The position numbers and the translations under genes were made by a program. From Polyangia bacterium (GTDB lineage Bacteria > Myxococcota_A > Polyangia > Nannocystales > Nannocystaceae), in the NCBI GenBank assembly GCA_030430565.1, contig JAUIKS010000002.1, positions 124,001 through 188,000 on the forward strand: a stretch of DNA of 64,000 bases, read 5' to 3'. The notes under the pieces were generated by a model. The model was not told the DNA's origin. It searched no databases and saw only the letters and a program-made list of their open reading frames with translations. Below are positions 19,725 to 30,221 of this stretch, in pieces (the first letter of the stretch is position 1; the number at the start of each line of letters is the position of its first letter).

Positions 19725-20391
19725 GATGATGTCTCACCGGACAGGTTGAGGAAGTTGCGGAGCATCGCGTGGCCGTGCTCGCTGAAGATCGACTCGGGGT
19801 GAAACTGCACGCCCCACAGCGGCTGCTCGCGGTGTCGCACCGCCATCAGCTCGCCCGCGTCGGTGTGGGCCGTCGCGAGCAGCTCACGCGGCAGCGTGTC
19901 CTCGGCGACGATCAGGCTGTGGTAGCGCGTCACCGACATAGGCGTGGGCACGCCGGCGAACAGCCCAACGCCGTCGTGCACCACCGGCGAGCGCTTGCCG
20001 TGCATGACGCGGGCGGCTCGCTCGACGCGGGCGCCGTGGACCTCGCAGAGCGTCTGGTGACCCAGGCACACGCCGAGCGTCGGCACCCCCGCGGGCCCGA
20101 GCGCGCGGCACAGCTCCTGGCACACGCCGCTCTCGGCCGGCGTCCCGGGGCCTGGCGAGAGCAGCACGTGACTCGGGCGATCGGCGAGCACGGCCGCGGC
20201 CGAGACCGCGTCGTTGCGGTAGATGTCGACGGTCGCGCCCAGCTCGAGCAGGTACTGCACGAGGTTGAAGGTGAAGGAGTCGTAGTTGTCGATCACCAGC
20301 ACGCGGCAGCCCGGTCGCGCGCGCCCCCGCGCCCCGCCGCCGGCGGGCGGCTGCAGGCGCATGCCGGCGTCGTTGATCAGCGGCCCGAAGC

Positions 20392-20395
<4 letters not shown>
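19721..20395 (-). CDS. trpG: Anthranilate synthase glutamine amidotransferase subunit
   Basis: The ~224-residue class I glutamine amidotransferase supplies ammonia to TrpE. It shows VLVIDNYDSFTFNLVQYL, LLSPGPGTPAESG, the nucleophile in LGVCLGHQTL, SLIVAEDTLP and the His-Glu pair in VQFHPESIFSEHG. GTG 20395 overlaps the trpE stop in a GTGA, which fits coupled synthesis of the two subunits; ATG 20362 is an alternative that would remove 11 non-conserved residues. The usual core begins near VLVIDNYD, so a ~30-residue N-terminal extension is predicted. Confidence 0.95.
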
Positions 20396-22059
<1,664 letters not shown>

Positions 22060-22226
22060 ACCCGAGCGGCTGCACAAGGCCGAGCGATTCGTGCCCGATC
22101 CTCGCAAACGCGCCGGCGCGTCCCGAAACACCCCACCTCGACCGGAAACGGCGCGCGCAGGGCGTTCGGGACAGGCGACCATGACTACGATCACGCGTCC
22201 TGGCCCATGATTCCTCCGGATTTGCT

Positions 22227-22255
22227 TTGACTGTCGTCAGCGCCGACGCGACAAC
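22227..22255 (+). promoter_or_regulatory. Possible sigma-70 promoter of glyA
   Basis: TTGACT (22227-22232) is followed after 17 nt by GACAAC (22250-22255), matching five and three of six consensus positions. Transcription would begin almost at ATG 22262, implying a leaderless or near-leaderless mRNA; consistent with this, no Shine-Dalgarno is seen before glyA. The match is weak. Confidence 0.3.
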
Positions 22256-22261
22256 CGGCGC

Positions 22262-23548
22262 ATGGCTGGCCACGCCCACCACGACCCAGATCTGAAGACC
22301 GCGGATCCCGAGCTGTTTGACCTGATCGAGCGGGAGGACGCGCGCCAGCGCGACAGCATCCGGCTGATCGCCAGCGAGAACTACGCCTCGCGCGCCGTGC
22401 TCGAGGCGACCGGCACGAGCCTCACCAACAAGTACGCCGAGGGCTACCCAGGTCGTCGCTACTACGAGGGCATGGACTTCGTGGACCCCATCGAGCGCCT
22501 GGCGATCAAGCGCGCCAAGCAGCTTTTTGGGGCCGATCACGCCAACGTCCAGCCCTACAGCGGCTCGCCCGCCAACCTCGCCGCCCTGCTCGCGCTGTGC
22601 GATCCCGGCGACACGATCATGGGCATGTCGCTGCCCTCCGGCGGGCACCTCACCCACGGCTGGAAGGTCAGCGCGACCGGCATCTACTACAAGGCCGTCC
22701 AGTACGGCGTGCGCAAAAGCGACCGCCGCCTCGACCTCGATCAGGTCCGCGCGCTGGCCCTCGAGCACCGCCCCAAGCTCATCTGGGTCGGGCACTCGGC
22801 CTACCCGCGGACCGTCGACTTCGCGGCCTTCGCCGAGATCGCCAAGGAGTCCGGCGCCTACCTCGCCGCCGACATCGCGCACATCGCCGGCCTCGTCGCC
22901 GGCGGCGTCCACCCGAGCCCGGTCCCGCACGCCGACGTGGTGACGACCACGACCCACAAGACGCTCCGCGGCCCCCGCGGCGGCCTGATCCTGTGTCGCA
23001 AGAAGCACCGCAAGGCCATCAACAAGGCCGTGTTCCCCGGGCTGCAGGGCGGCCCCCACAACCACAGCACCGCCGCCAAGGCCGTCGCCTTCCACGAGGC
23101 CATGCAGCCCGCGTTTAAGACCTACGCGCAGCAGGTCGTGACCAACGCCAAGGCGCTCGCCGAGCAGCTGCTGGCCCGCGGGATCACGCTCGTCACCGGC
23201 GGCACCGACAACCACCTGATGCTGCTCGACCTGACCAACCGCGGCCTCGGCGGACGTCACGCGGCCCGGGTGCTCAACGACTGCGGCGTGGAGCTCAACG
23301 CCAACTCGATCCCCTTCGACCCGCGCACCCCCTTCGACCCCTCGGGCCTGCGCGTCGGCGTCCCGTCGATCACCTCGCGCGGCCTGCTGGCCGAGCACAT
23401 GGCGGTCGTCGCCGGGTTCATCGACGAGGGCCTCAAGGGCGCCGCCTCGGTGGACACAGACGGCTACACCGCCGAGGCCGACTTCGTCGCGCCGCTGCGG
23501 GCGCGCGTGCAGGAGTTCATCGGCGCGTTCCCGGCTCCGGGGCTCTAG
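22262..23548 (+). CDS. glyA: Serine hydroxymethyltransferase
   Basis: The 428-residue PLP enzyme interconverts serine and glycine with tetrahydrofolate. Motifs: [47 protein letters not shown], the PLP-lysine [14 protein letters not shown] and [12 protein letters not shown]. Length is typical. It is divergent from trpE; linking serine/glycine and tryptophan metabolism is sensible because TrpB consumes serine. Its TAG stop overlaps the stop of the converging gene in a shared CTAG. Confidence 0.98.
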   Translation: MAGHAHHDPDLKTADPELFDLIEREDARQRDSIRLIASENYASRAVLEATGTSLTNKYAEGYPGRRYYEGMDFVDPIERLAIKRAKQLFGADHANVQPYSGSPANLAALLALCDPGDTIMGMSLPSGGHLTHGWKVSATGIYYKAVQYGVRKSDRRLDLDQVRALALEHRPKLIWVGHSAYPRTVDFAAFAEIAKESGAYLAADIAHIAGLVAGGVHPSPVPHADVVTTTTHKTLRGPRGGLILCRKKHRKAINKAVFPGLQGGPHNHSTAAKAVAFHEAMQPAFKTYAQQVVTNAKALAEQLLARGITLVTGGTDNHLMLLDLTNRGLGGRHAARVLNDCGVELNANSIPFDPRTPFDPSGLRVGVPSITSRGLLAEHMAVVAGFIDEGLKGAASVDTDGYTAEADFVAPLRARVQEFIGAFPAPGL

Positions 23549-25365
23549 GAGTCGCGACGCCGCCGCGTCGCGCACAGCGCGAGGCCCAGCAGCAGCAGCG
23601 CGTCACCGTTTGAGCCGTCATCGGCCGCCCGACAGCCGCAGCCCTCCGCGTCGTCGAGGGCGCCGCCGGCGTCCGCGTCGCTCTCCGACGCCGCGCTCTC
23701 GGTGCCCTCGAGGCCCGACGCGGAGTCGCCCGGCGCGGCGCTGTCACTCCCGCTCGCGGTCCCGCTGTCGCTGTCGCCGTCGCTGTCAGTGTCGCTGTCA
23801 GTGTCGCTATCACCGTCCGTGGTCGTCGCCGGCCCGGGCTCGTCGATCTCGCCGTCGCAGTCATCGTCGACCCCGTTGTCGGGTTGTTCCAGGATCGGCG
23901 GGCAGTCGGCGGCGCAGCTGCTGCACGACTCGTCGGGATCACAGACATGATCCCCGCAGTATCCGCCGATCCGGGTGACGCGCACAGCGTCGGCCGCGAT
24001 GTGCTGGTCCGCCGCCACGGGCCCCGTGTGGTCGTCCATCACCGCGACGTACTGATCGCCGCCGGCCGCGAAGGAGTAGGTCCCGAGCGAGCGCCAGCCG
24101 CTCGCGGCGCCGAGGTCCTCGTCCCGCTCCTCCGCGACGCCGTCCGCGACGACGAGGTACGTCGCGGCGCTGAACACCGAGAATTCCGGATCCGCGAGAT
24201 ACTCGAGCTCGTACTCGCCGGCCTCCTCGAACTCGAGGCGCCACCAAGCCCAATTGCTGCGCACCGACGACTGAAACGCGTTCGTCCAGTGCAGGTGCTC
24301 GGCGAAGCCCACCGGCTCCGTGCGCCAGTACTCCGAGGGACCAAACGCGCCGAAGCACTCGCCGAGATCGTCGAGCGTCGCCCCCGGCGGCGGGATCAGC
24401 TCGCAGGGCGGCGCGCTCGCGCAGTGGGCCGGGCGCCCCTCCCCGCCGACGTACACGCCGAGATGATTGGCGACCGCCCGGTTCCCGTTGCCGTAGTTGT
24501 TGCCGCTGGCGTTGTTGACCGTGCCCTCGCCCTTCACCCACAGCTGGCTCGAGCCGCCGCCGTCGAAGTTGAAGGCGACGTGGGCGTCGAGCAGGCCCAT
24601 GACCTCCGCCAGCTCCGCGCCGTACATCCCGGCGTTCTGCTGCGTGCGCCCGTCGACGACGACCATCAGCAGCGTCTCGCCCTCGGCGTCAACCCCGACC
24701 GCCGACCGCGGGTGCCGCTGGCGCATGTCGCTTCGGTCAGGAAAACAACCGCTGTCGGTCGGCGTCACGCAGGTGATCACCTCGCCCTCGACCACGAGCT
24801 GCGAGAAGCCGCTGACGAGCGCGAGCGTCCCCAGGGGCGGCTCCGCCGCCACCGTGTCGTTGGCCCAGCCGTCGACGAGCGTGAACAGCTCCGCGTGGTT
24901 CTTCACCCACTTCGTGTGGCTGTAGTCGACCCGGTCGTGCCCGAACGCGAAGTAGCCGAACTTCTTGTAGTACCACTCCGACTCGTAGTCGGGGTCGAGG
25001 CCGGTCTGCTCGCTCGGCCACGGCGCCCCCTCACCGATCGCGCGGCCGTACACGCGAACGGGCCCGGTCTTGTAGAAGTCGCCGTTGATCGCGACGTGAA
25101 CGCCGGCGTCCTGACCCCAGCTCGAGACCGACTGCAGCGACGACGGCGCCCGCGTCGCGCGAACCTCAACGCCCGGCGCGCAGAGCTCCACGCGCGCGAC
25201 CCAGACGTCCGTCGCCGGGGCGCTCGCGCGGTAGGACTGCAGCGTGACCCCGGGGTGCGGCGAGCTCTCGGAGAGCAGCTCTAGCTCGACCGCGCCAGCC
25301 GGCGCCGCGTAGCCCATGGCGAAGACGAAGGCGGCGAGCACCCCGGGGCGCGCGAAGGTACGCAT
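23545..25365 (-). CDS. Secreted phosphodiester glycosidase-domain protein with MYXO-CTERM-type tail
   Basis: The 606-residue protein has a signal peptide ([17 protein letters not shown]). Residues ~30-300 form a NAGPA/phosphodiester glycosidase domain: [50 protein letters not shown] golvesin-like domain follows (~340-470), then Cys-rich and calcium-style motifs ([30 protein letters not shown]), a Ser/Asp-rich linker, and a C-terminus with a CGC motif, hydrophobic LLLLGLALC and an Arg cluster, i.e. the MYXO-CTERM sorting signal for cell-surface retention in Myxococcota. The likely substrate is a surface or secreted polysaccharide or glycan phosphodiester, which is inference. Confidence 0.85.
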   Translation of the reverse strand: MRTFARPGVLAAFVFAMGYAAPAGAVELELLSESSPHPGVTLQSYRASAPATDVWVARVELCAPGVEVRATRAPSSLQSVSSWGQDAGVHVAINGDFYKTGPVRVYGRAIGEGAPWPSEQTGLDPDYESEWYYKKFGYFAFGHDRVDYSHTKWVKNHAELFTLVDGWANDTVAAEPPLGTLALVSGFSQLVVEGEVITCVTPTDSGCFPDRSDMRQRHPRSAVGVDAEGETLLMVVVDGRTQQNAGMYGAELAEVMGLLDAHVAFNFDGGGSSQLWVKGEGTVNNASGNNYGNGNRAVANHLGVYVGGEGRPAHCASAPPCELIPPPGATLDDLGECFGAFGPSEYWRTEPVGFAEHLHWTNAFQSSVRSNWAWWRLEFEEAGEYELEYLADPEFSVFSAATYLVVADGVAEERDEDLGAASGWRSLGTYSFAAGGDQYVAVMDDHTGPVAADQHIAADAVRVTRIGGYCGDHVCDPDESCSSCAADCPPILEQPDNGVDDDCDGEIDEPGPATTTDGDSDTDSDTDSDGDSDSGTASGSDSAAPGDSASGLEGTESAASESDADAGGALDDAEGCGCRAADDGSNGDALLLLGLALCATRRRRDS

Positions 25366-25408
25366 CCCGCGACCGTATCGCCATCAGCCGGCCCGCACCA
25401 GCCCGCCA

Positions 25409-26572
25409 TCAGATCGGATCCACGCGACACATCCAGTTGGCCCGCGTCGCCCCCACGCCGCCGTTGAGGAACGAGAAGTAGCTCTCGACCGCCATCGCCT
25501 CGGCGTCGAAGAGGTACTCCATCGAGCAGCCGGCGCAGTTCAGCGTCGAGGGCTGGTCCATGATCCCCGCCTCGCCGACGAAGTAGTCGTGTCCCCCCGG
25601 GACCCGCCACTGCGGACAGTCCTCGGAATTCAGCGGCGCGCCCGCGCAGCTCTCGCCCTCGGTCTCGGGATAGATCGCCAAGATCCCCAGGTAGCCGATG
25701 TCCGCCTTCGTGTCGCCGTCGCCAGCCGGCGCCATGTCCTCGTCCATCGCCACCGCGATCGCGGCCTGCAGATGCTCGGGGCTCTCGGGCCAAAACAGCG
25801 TCAGGCCCATGCCGCTGCAGATCATCTCGGCGTCCTGCGCCGGGTACACCTGCCCCCCCGAGTCGTACTTCAGGAACGTCCAGCCGCCCTCCATGTCGCA
25901 CCACACGCCCTGGGTGAGCAGCGCGTCCGCGCCCGGCGGCATGATCGCGTGCGGCCCGGAGACCTTGAGCTCCTCCGGCAGGAATTCGGCGAGCTCCTGG
26001 CAGCTCTCCGCGACCGTGCAGCTCTGCGGGATGCAGCCGTCCTTGTGCGGCGCCGGCGGGACCGTGTCGCACTCCTCCTCGAACTCCTCCTGGATCACCC
26101 CGTCGCCGCAGCGCGGACCGGGCCCTGAGCAGTCGCCGAGACAGTAGCCGTACTCGCCGTTGTCCGCCCCGTCGTCGCACTCCTCCTGCCCGCTCCACAC
26201 GTAGCCGTCGCCGCAGGCCGCGGCGGTGCACAGCGGCGTGCAGGCGCCGGACTCGCTGTTGTCGGCCCCGTCGTCACACTCCTCGCCGTCGTCGAGCACG
26301 CCGTCACCGCAGGAGGACGCGGGGCCCGTGCTCGCCGTCGCGTCCGTGCTCTCCGTCGCGTCCGTGCCCTCGCTCGTCATCTCCTCCGCGGTCGACCCGC
26401 TGGTCCCGCTCGAGGTGTCGTCGGTGCCGGCGGTGGTCGAGCTCGTGGTGCCGGCGTCGGTCGTCGTCACGTCCGTGGTCGCCGGCGGCGACGGACAAGC
26501 GGTCAACAACAGCCCGAGCGCGGCGACGGAGAAGATCGTGAAGGAGGGCGAGAGGTCGTTGTGCGTGGACAT
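25409..26572 (-). CDS. Lipoprotein with Cys-rich repeats and fibrinogen-like domain (copy 1)
   Basis: From ATG 26572 the ~387-residue protein has a lipobox (LGLLLTAC), a ~65-residue Thr/Ser/Asp/Gly stalk, three DUF4215-type Cys-rich repeats (CGDGVLDDGEECDDG, CGDGYVWSGQEECDDG, CGDGVIQEEFEEECD), and a C-terminal fibrinogen-like region (ESCQELAEF, VWCDMEGGWTFLKYD). It is a tandem paralogue of the next gene. Such combinations suggest adhesion or ligand binding at the cell surface. Upstream in-frame codons to 26680 are not part of a signal peptide and are excluded. Confidence 0.8.
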   Translation of the reverse strand: MSTHNDLSPSFTIFSVAALGLLLTACPSPPATTDVTTTDAGTTSSTTAGTDDTSSGTSGSTAEEMTSEGTDATESTDATASTGPASSCGDGVLDDGEECDDGADNSESGACTPLCTAAACGDGYVWSGQEECDDGADNGEYGYCLGDCSGPGPRCGDGVIQEEFEEECDTVPPAPHKDGCIPQSCTVAESCQELAEFLPEELKVSGPHAIMPPGADALLTQGVWCDMEGGWTFLKYDSGGQVYPAQDAEMICSGMGLTLFWPESPEHLQAAIAVAMDEDMAPAGDGDTKADIGYLGILAIYPETEGESCAGAPLNSEDCPQWRVPGGHDYFVGEAGIMDQPSTLNCAGCSMEYLFDAEAMAVESYFSFLNGGVGATRANWMCRVDPI

Positions 26573-26627
26573 GGTGACGGCTGGGCGAAGGACTCGGTGC
26601 TCGGTGTAGCGCAACGAGCGAGGCTGG

Positions 26628-27788
26628 TCACGGGGGGAGCTTGTCGCCCGCCATACACAAAAACCGCCGGCTCGTCGCACCGACCCCGCCGTTCGAGAAC
26701 GCCTCGTAAAAGCCCAGCTCGCCGCCGGGCGTCCACAAGTAGGCCATCGAGCAGCCCTCGCAATTGAAGGTCGACGGCTGCCCCGGGATCGGGTTGTCGC
26801 TCATCCAGAAGACCTCCCCGTCACCGGCGGACCACTCCGGGCACGACGCCGCGTTCAAGGCCTCGCCCACGCAGCTGACGCCCGCCTCCACCGGGTAGAT
26901 CGCCAACATCGAGAGGTACTCGTTGGTCGCGGCGAGCGAGCCGACGACGGGCGGGATCGACTCGCTGGCCGCGACCACGGCGCTCGCGACTCGGTGCGCC
27001 GGTGAGCGCGGGGTCAGCAGCCGAAGCCCGTACTCAGCGCAGATCGCCTCGGCCGCGACGGCGTTGACGAAGGTGCCCTTGTCGTACTTCAGGAAGGTGT
27101 AGCCGCCGCCGTCCGCCTGCATCTCGCAGTAGACCTGCACGGGGCCGTCCAGGCCCGCGGGCCTGATCTCCTGCGCGCCGCTCGAGATCGCTGGCTGGTC
27201 GGCGATGATCTCGAGGCAGCTCGCGGCCCAGCGGCAGCTCGTCAAGCAGCCGCCCCCCTCGCCCTCGATCGCGGCCGGCTCACAGTCTTCGTGCTCGCCC
27301 TGGATCACCCCGTCGCCGCAGCGCGGACCGAGGCCAGCGCAGTCCCCACGACACGCCCCGTAGCCGCCGTTGTCGTCGCCGTGGTCGCAGATCTCGACGC
27401 CCACCTGCAGCAAGCCGTCGCCGCAGCGCGCCGCCGTGCACGCGCTCGTGCACGCGGCCTCGTCGTTGTTCGCCGCGCCGTCGTCACACTCCTCGCCGGG
27501 GTCGAGCACGCCGTCACCGCAGCCCGGCTGCCCGCCCCCGGTGGTCTGCGGAGCGTCCGTCGACGAGCCCCCGCCCGTCCCCGGCGCGCCGGTGGTCTCC
27601 GCGGGCCCCTCGCTCGTCGAGCCCGCGCCCGTGCTCACGCCGTCGGTCCCCGCGCTCGCCTCGCTCGCCTCGCTGGTCGCCCCCGGCTCCGCGTCCGTGG
27701 CCGTCACGGTCACGGTCGGCGCGCAGGCCTGCGCCAGCGCGGCGAGACACAAGACCTGAAAGACAGTCACAAACGACGGGCTCGACAC
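26628..27788 (-). CDS. Lipoprotein with Cys-rich repeats and fibrinogen-like domain (copy 2)
   Basis: The ~386-residue protein starts at GTG 27788 with a lipobox (LAALAQAC), then a Ser/Thr/Gly stalk, three Cys-rich repeats (CGDGVLDPGEECDDG, CGDGLLQVGVEICD, CGDGVIQGEHEDCE) and a fibrinogen-like region (SCLEIIADQPAISSGAQEI, VYCEMQADGGGYTFLKYD). The repeat spacing and the ending NGGVGATSRRFLCM closely parallel copy 1 (NGGVGATRANWMCR), so the pair arose by duplication. The stalks have diverged far more than the domains. The gene lies 55 nt upstream of copy 1, probably in one transcript. Confidence 0.8.
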   Translation of the reverse strand: MSSPSFVTVFQVLCLAALAQACAPTVTVTATDAEPGATSEASEASAGTDGVSTGAGSTSEGPAETTGAPGTGGGSSTDAPQTTGGGQPGCGDGVLDPGEECDDGAANNDEAACTSACTAARCGDGLLQVGVEICDHGDDNGGYGACRGDCAGLGPRCGDGVIQGEHEDCEPAAIEGEGGGCLTSCRWAASCLEIIADQPAISSGAQEIRPAGLDGPVQVYCEMQADGGGYTFLKYDKGTFVNAVAAEAICAEYGLRLLTPRSPAHRVASAVVAASESIPPVVGSLAATNEYLSMLAIYPVEAGVSCVGEALNAASCPEWSAGDGEVFWMSDNPIPGQPSTFNCEGCSMAYLWTPGGELGFYEAFSNGGVGATSRRFLCMAGDKLPP

Positions 27789-27835
27789 GCCGGCATGATA
27801 CCGCGCGCCATGGGCGATATGTCCGAAAAAACATA

Positions 27836-27849
27836 TTACAGCGCTGTAA
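27836..27849. promoter_or_regulatory. Perfect 14-bp palindrome, operator candidate
   Basis: TTACAGCGCTGTAA is a perfect inverted repeat 48 nt upstream of GTG 27788 in a locally AT-rich patch (27819-27855). Position and AT-containing arms suit a repressor or activator site for the fibrinogen-domain lipoprotein genes. Palindromes of this length are expected by chance about ten times per window this size, so only the position supports it. Confidence 0.3.
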
Positions 27850-28147
27850 AAGCACAAGCGCCGCGCACGAAGCCGTCTGTCTGTTAAACGTCAACCGGCA
27901 CATCACGTCGACGCGAGCAGGCGCACCACCGCTGAGCACCACGACGACCCGCGCGAAGCTGTACAACGACGCTCGAGCGCGCCGCGACGAAGCTCAAGGG
28001 ACGCGCGCGAGCCAGGGAGGGGCCGGCTGAGGACGGCGGGCGCACCAGCGCACGCCCGCTTAACCCGCTCAGGCGCCCGCCGCCCGCAAGCCGGAGGGAC
28101 CCCTGGCGTTAACCAGCGGCCCGATGCCCGAGAATTGTCGGCGTCCA

Positions 28148-28166
28148 CGATTCCGCAAAAGAATCG
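28148..28166 (-). terminator. Weak hairpin after the ketosynthase cassette
   Basis: CGATTC/GAATCG stem of 6 bp with a 7-nt loop lies 12-30 nt past the ketoreductase stop. No U-tract follows, so termination here is uncertain. Confidence 0.25.
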
Positions 28167-28177
28167 CGCGAGGTCCC

Positions 28178-28981
28178 CTAGGCCATGCCGCCGTTGACCC
28201 CGAGCACCTGCCCGGTGATGTACCCCGCGGCCGGGCTCGCGAGGTACGCGACCAGGCTCGCCACCTCGCGCGCGCTCCCGAGTCGGCGCGCCGGGATCAG
28301 CGGGAGCGCGTGCTCGAGCGGGACATCGCGGATCATATCCGTCTCGATGAGACCCGGCGCGACCGCGTTGACCGTGATGTTGCGCTTCGCTAGCTCGCGC
28401 GCGAGCGACTTCGTCGCGCCGATGATCCCCGCCTTGGCGGCCGCGTACGCGACCTGCCCCCGGTTCCCGATCACGGCCGAGACCGACGAGAGGTTGATGA
28501 TCCGACCCCAGCGGAGCCGCGCCATCGGCATCACCAGCGGCTGCGTGACGTTGAAGAAGCCGTCGAGCGTGGTCCGCAGCACCGCCTGCCAGTCCTCGCG
28601 CCTGAGCGCGGGGAACGGCGCGTCCCGTGCGATCCCGGCGTTGTTGACGATGACCCCGATCGGCAGCTCCTCGCCGAGCAAGCCCGCGATCGCGGCCGCG
28701 CTCGCGTCGGCGTCCGCGACGTCGAACTTGCACAGCGTGGCGACGCCCCCCGCAGCGGTGATGCGCCCGGCGACCTCGGCGGCCGCCTCGTCGCTCGCGC
28801 GGTAGTTCAAAATCACGGGGTGACCAGCAGCCGCGAGCGCCTCGGCCACGGCGGCGCCGATTCCACGGCTGGCGCCCGTGACCAACGCGCGCACCGTCTT
28901 CGGGTCAATCTCGCGGGGGGCGCTCCGGTTTGGCCTTGGCGTCATCCCCGATTCATCGGCCGACGAGCCCGACGCTGTCAA
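28178..28981 (-). CDS. 3-oxoacyl-ACP reductase, FabG-like (SDR family)
   Basis: The 267-residue short-chain dehydrogenase has the nucleotide motif VTGASRGIGAAVAEAL, VNNAGIARD, the Ser of NLSSVSAV, the catalytic YAAAK and a C-terminal GQVLGVNGGMA typical of FabG. It would reduce the 3-keto group after each condensation by the adjacent ketosynthases. About 25 residues precede the usual start; ATG 28981 overlaps the dehydratase stop in an ATGA, while an internal ATG at 28945 is also possible. It is the last gene of the cassette. Confidence 0.9.
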   Translation of the reverse strand: MTASGSSADESGMTPRPNRSAPREIDPKTVRALVTGASRGIGAAVAEALAAAGHPVILNYRASDEAAAEVAGRITAAGGVATLCKFDVADADASAAAIAGLLGEELPIGVIVNNAGIARDAPFPALRREDWQAVLRTTLDGFFNVTQPLVMPMARLRWGRIINLSSVSAVIGNRGQVAYAAAKAGIIGATKSLARELAKRNITVNAVAPGLIETDMIRDVPLEHALPLIPARRLGSAREVASLVAYLASPAAGYITGQVLGVNGGMA

Positions 28982-29424
28982 CCACCGCGCTCGTCCTGGA
29001 GCACCACGCTGACCTGCCCGCGCGCGATCGTGGTGCCGCCGCGCACCACCTCGCCCGCGAAGCTCGACGCCGCGGCCGCGTTCGCCGTCAACGCCACGCG
29101 GATCTCGAGTCGGTCACCGACGCGCAGGGTGTCGACCGAGAGGTCGAGCGAGCGACACGCCAGCAGGTAACCCGGTCGCACCGGCTCCTCGCGCGCGCGC
29201 GCGCTCAGGCCCATGAACGCCGCGCAGGCCTGGGCGATGTACTCGAGGCAGATCGCCGCCGGGACCTCGCCGCTGTCGGCGAACACCCCGCTCGCGCCGA
29301 CCGAGGCGCCGCAGACGATGCTGTCTTCGGACCGCGTGATCACGCGATCGATCAGGCGCATCGGGGGCCCGTGCGGCAGGAGCTCAGCCATCGGCGGGAT
29401 CAACTCGCTTCCCTCGTCGATCAT
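28978..29424 (-). CDS. Hotdog-fold 3-hydroxyacyl-ACP dehydratase (ApeP/FabZ-like)
   Basis: The ~148-residue protein has the hotdog dehydratase pattern LLPHGPPMRLIDRV near the N-terminus, with the active-site His, and VPAAICLEYIAQACAAFMGL in the central helix with the catalytic Glu. This matches the aryl-polyene ApeP type. ATG 29424 overlaps the stop of the upstream gene by 4 nt; an in-frame ATG at 29523 would sit inside that gene and add an Arg-rich non-conserved stretch. Confidence 0.82.
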   Translation of the reverse strand: MIDEGSELIPPMAELLPHGPPMRLIDRVITRSEDSIVCGASVGASGVFADSGEVPAAICLEYIAQACAAFMGLSARAREEPVRPGYLLACRSLDLSVDTLRVGDRLEIRVALTANAAAASSFAGEVVRGGTTIARGQVSVVLQDERGG

Positions 29425-30221
29425 GCAGCTCCTGCAGCGGGCGTATGGGACAGCTGAAAACCCTGGCCGAGCGCGACGGCGGAGGGCGCCCCGTCGACGC
29501 CCTCGGCGCGCGTGCGCTGCCACAGCTCGACGACGCGCAGCGCCGCCTGACAGGGGTTCGCGCGCAGGTCGTCCGGCAGCGGCGCGAAGCCGTCGTCGCC
29601 CGCGGCCGCGCTCGCGCGCGCGAGCACAAACCGCGGCCCCTCGCCGCCGCGCGTCAGCGCGAGGCCGACCGCGAGCGGCGCGTACAGGTCACATGAGGCG
29701 TCGAGCGGCGCCGGCAGCGGCTCCTCGCCGATCGCGACCACGACCGAGTCGCAGCGCCCCGTCGAGAGCACCATCGCCGCCTCGAGCAACGCCATCGCCA
29801 CGCTCGCGCGCCCGGCCGCGAGCGCGGTGTTGAACCCCCGATTCGCCGTCGCGATTGAGAGGTAGCCGGTCGCCGTGTTGTGCACGCTGTTGTGAAACCG
29901 GACCGGCGAGAGCGGATCGCCAGGATCGCGCGTCAGCGCGCTCAGCAGCGTGCCCGTGGTCTGAATCTCGCCGTAGGCCGAGGCGAACACCACCCCCGCC
30001 GCGCCGCGCTCGACGCTCGCCTGCTCCGCCGCCTGCGCGAACACGTCCGCGACCATCCGCGTCAACAAGCTCGTCCGCCGGCGCAGTCGAGCTGGGAGCA
30101 GCATCGCCGCCGGCTTCGTGATCGCCTCGTCGCGCGCGCGTCGCGAGAACGCGGCCGGCTCGACGTAGCCGGGCGTCCACAGCGAGGCCCCCGCGATCGT
30201 GAATTCGAAGCGCGCGCTCAC
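29421..30221 (-). CDS. Chain-length-factor-like ketosynthase homologue (aryl polyene type)
   Basis: The ~266-residue protein is a short ketosynthase-like protein with FASAYGEIQTTGTLLSAL and the characteristic PVRFHNSVHNTATGYLSIAT, where the Cys of true ketosynthases is absent. Length matches the short beta-ketoacyl-synthase-like subunits of aryl-polyene and related clusters that pair with a full ketosynthase. GTG 30221 overlaps the upstream ketosynthase stop (GTGA), fitting a heterodimer. Confidence 0.8.
   Translation of the reverse strand: MSARFEFTIAGASLWTPGYVEPAAFSRRARDEAITKPAAMLLPARLRRRTSLLTRMVADVFAQAAEQASVERGAAGVVFASAYGEIQTTGTLLSALTRDPGDPLSPVRFHNSVHNTATGYLSIATANRGFNTALAAGRASVAMALLEAAMVLSTGRCDSVVVAIGEEPLPAPLDASCDLYAPLAVGLALTRGGEGPRFVLARASAAAGDDGFAPLPDDLRANPCQAALRVVELWQRTRAEGVDGAPSAVALGQGFQLSHTPAAGAA

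Larger units (their letters stand above)
27789..28177 (-). other. 389-nt gene-free stretch between lipoprotein and fabG-like genes
   Basis: It contains the TTACAGCGCTGTAA palindrome, an AT-rich patch that could carry the lipoprotein promoter, and a weak hairpin after the ketoreductase stop. A longer open frame crossing it on the minus strand (27903-28733) is a shadow of the ketoreductase gene. Confidence 0.5.

Noticed and set aside
27903..28733. Minus-strand frame crossing the gap after the ketoreductase gene
   Set aside because: It is a frame-shifted shadow of the ketoreductase gene with Arg/Gly-rich composition and no domain.
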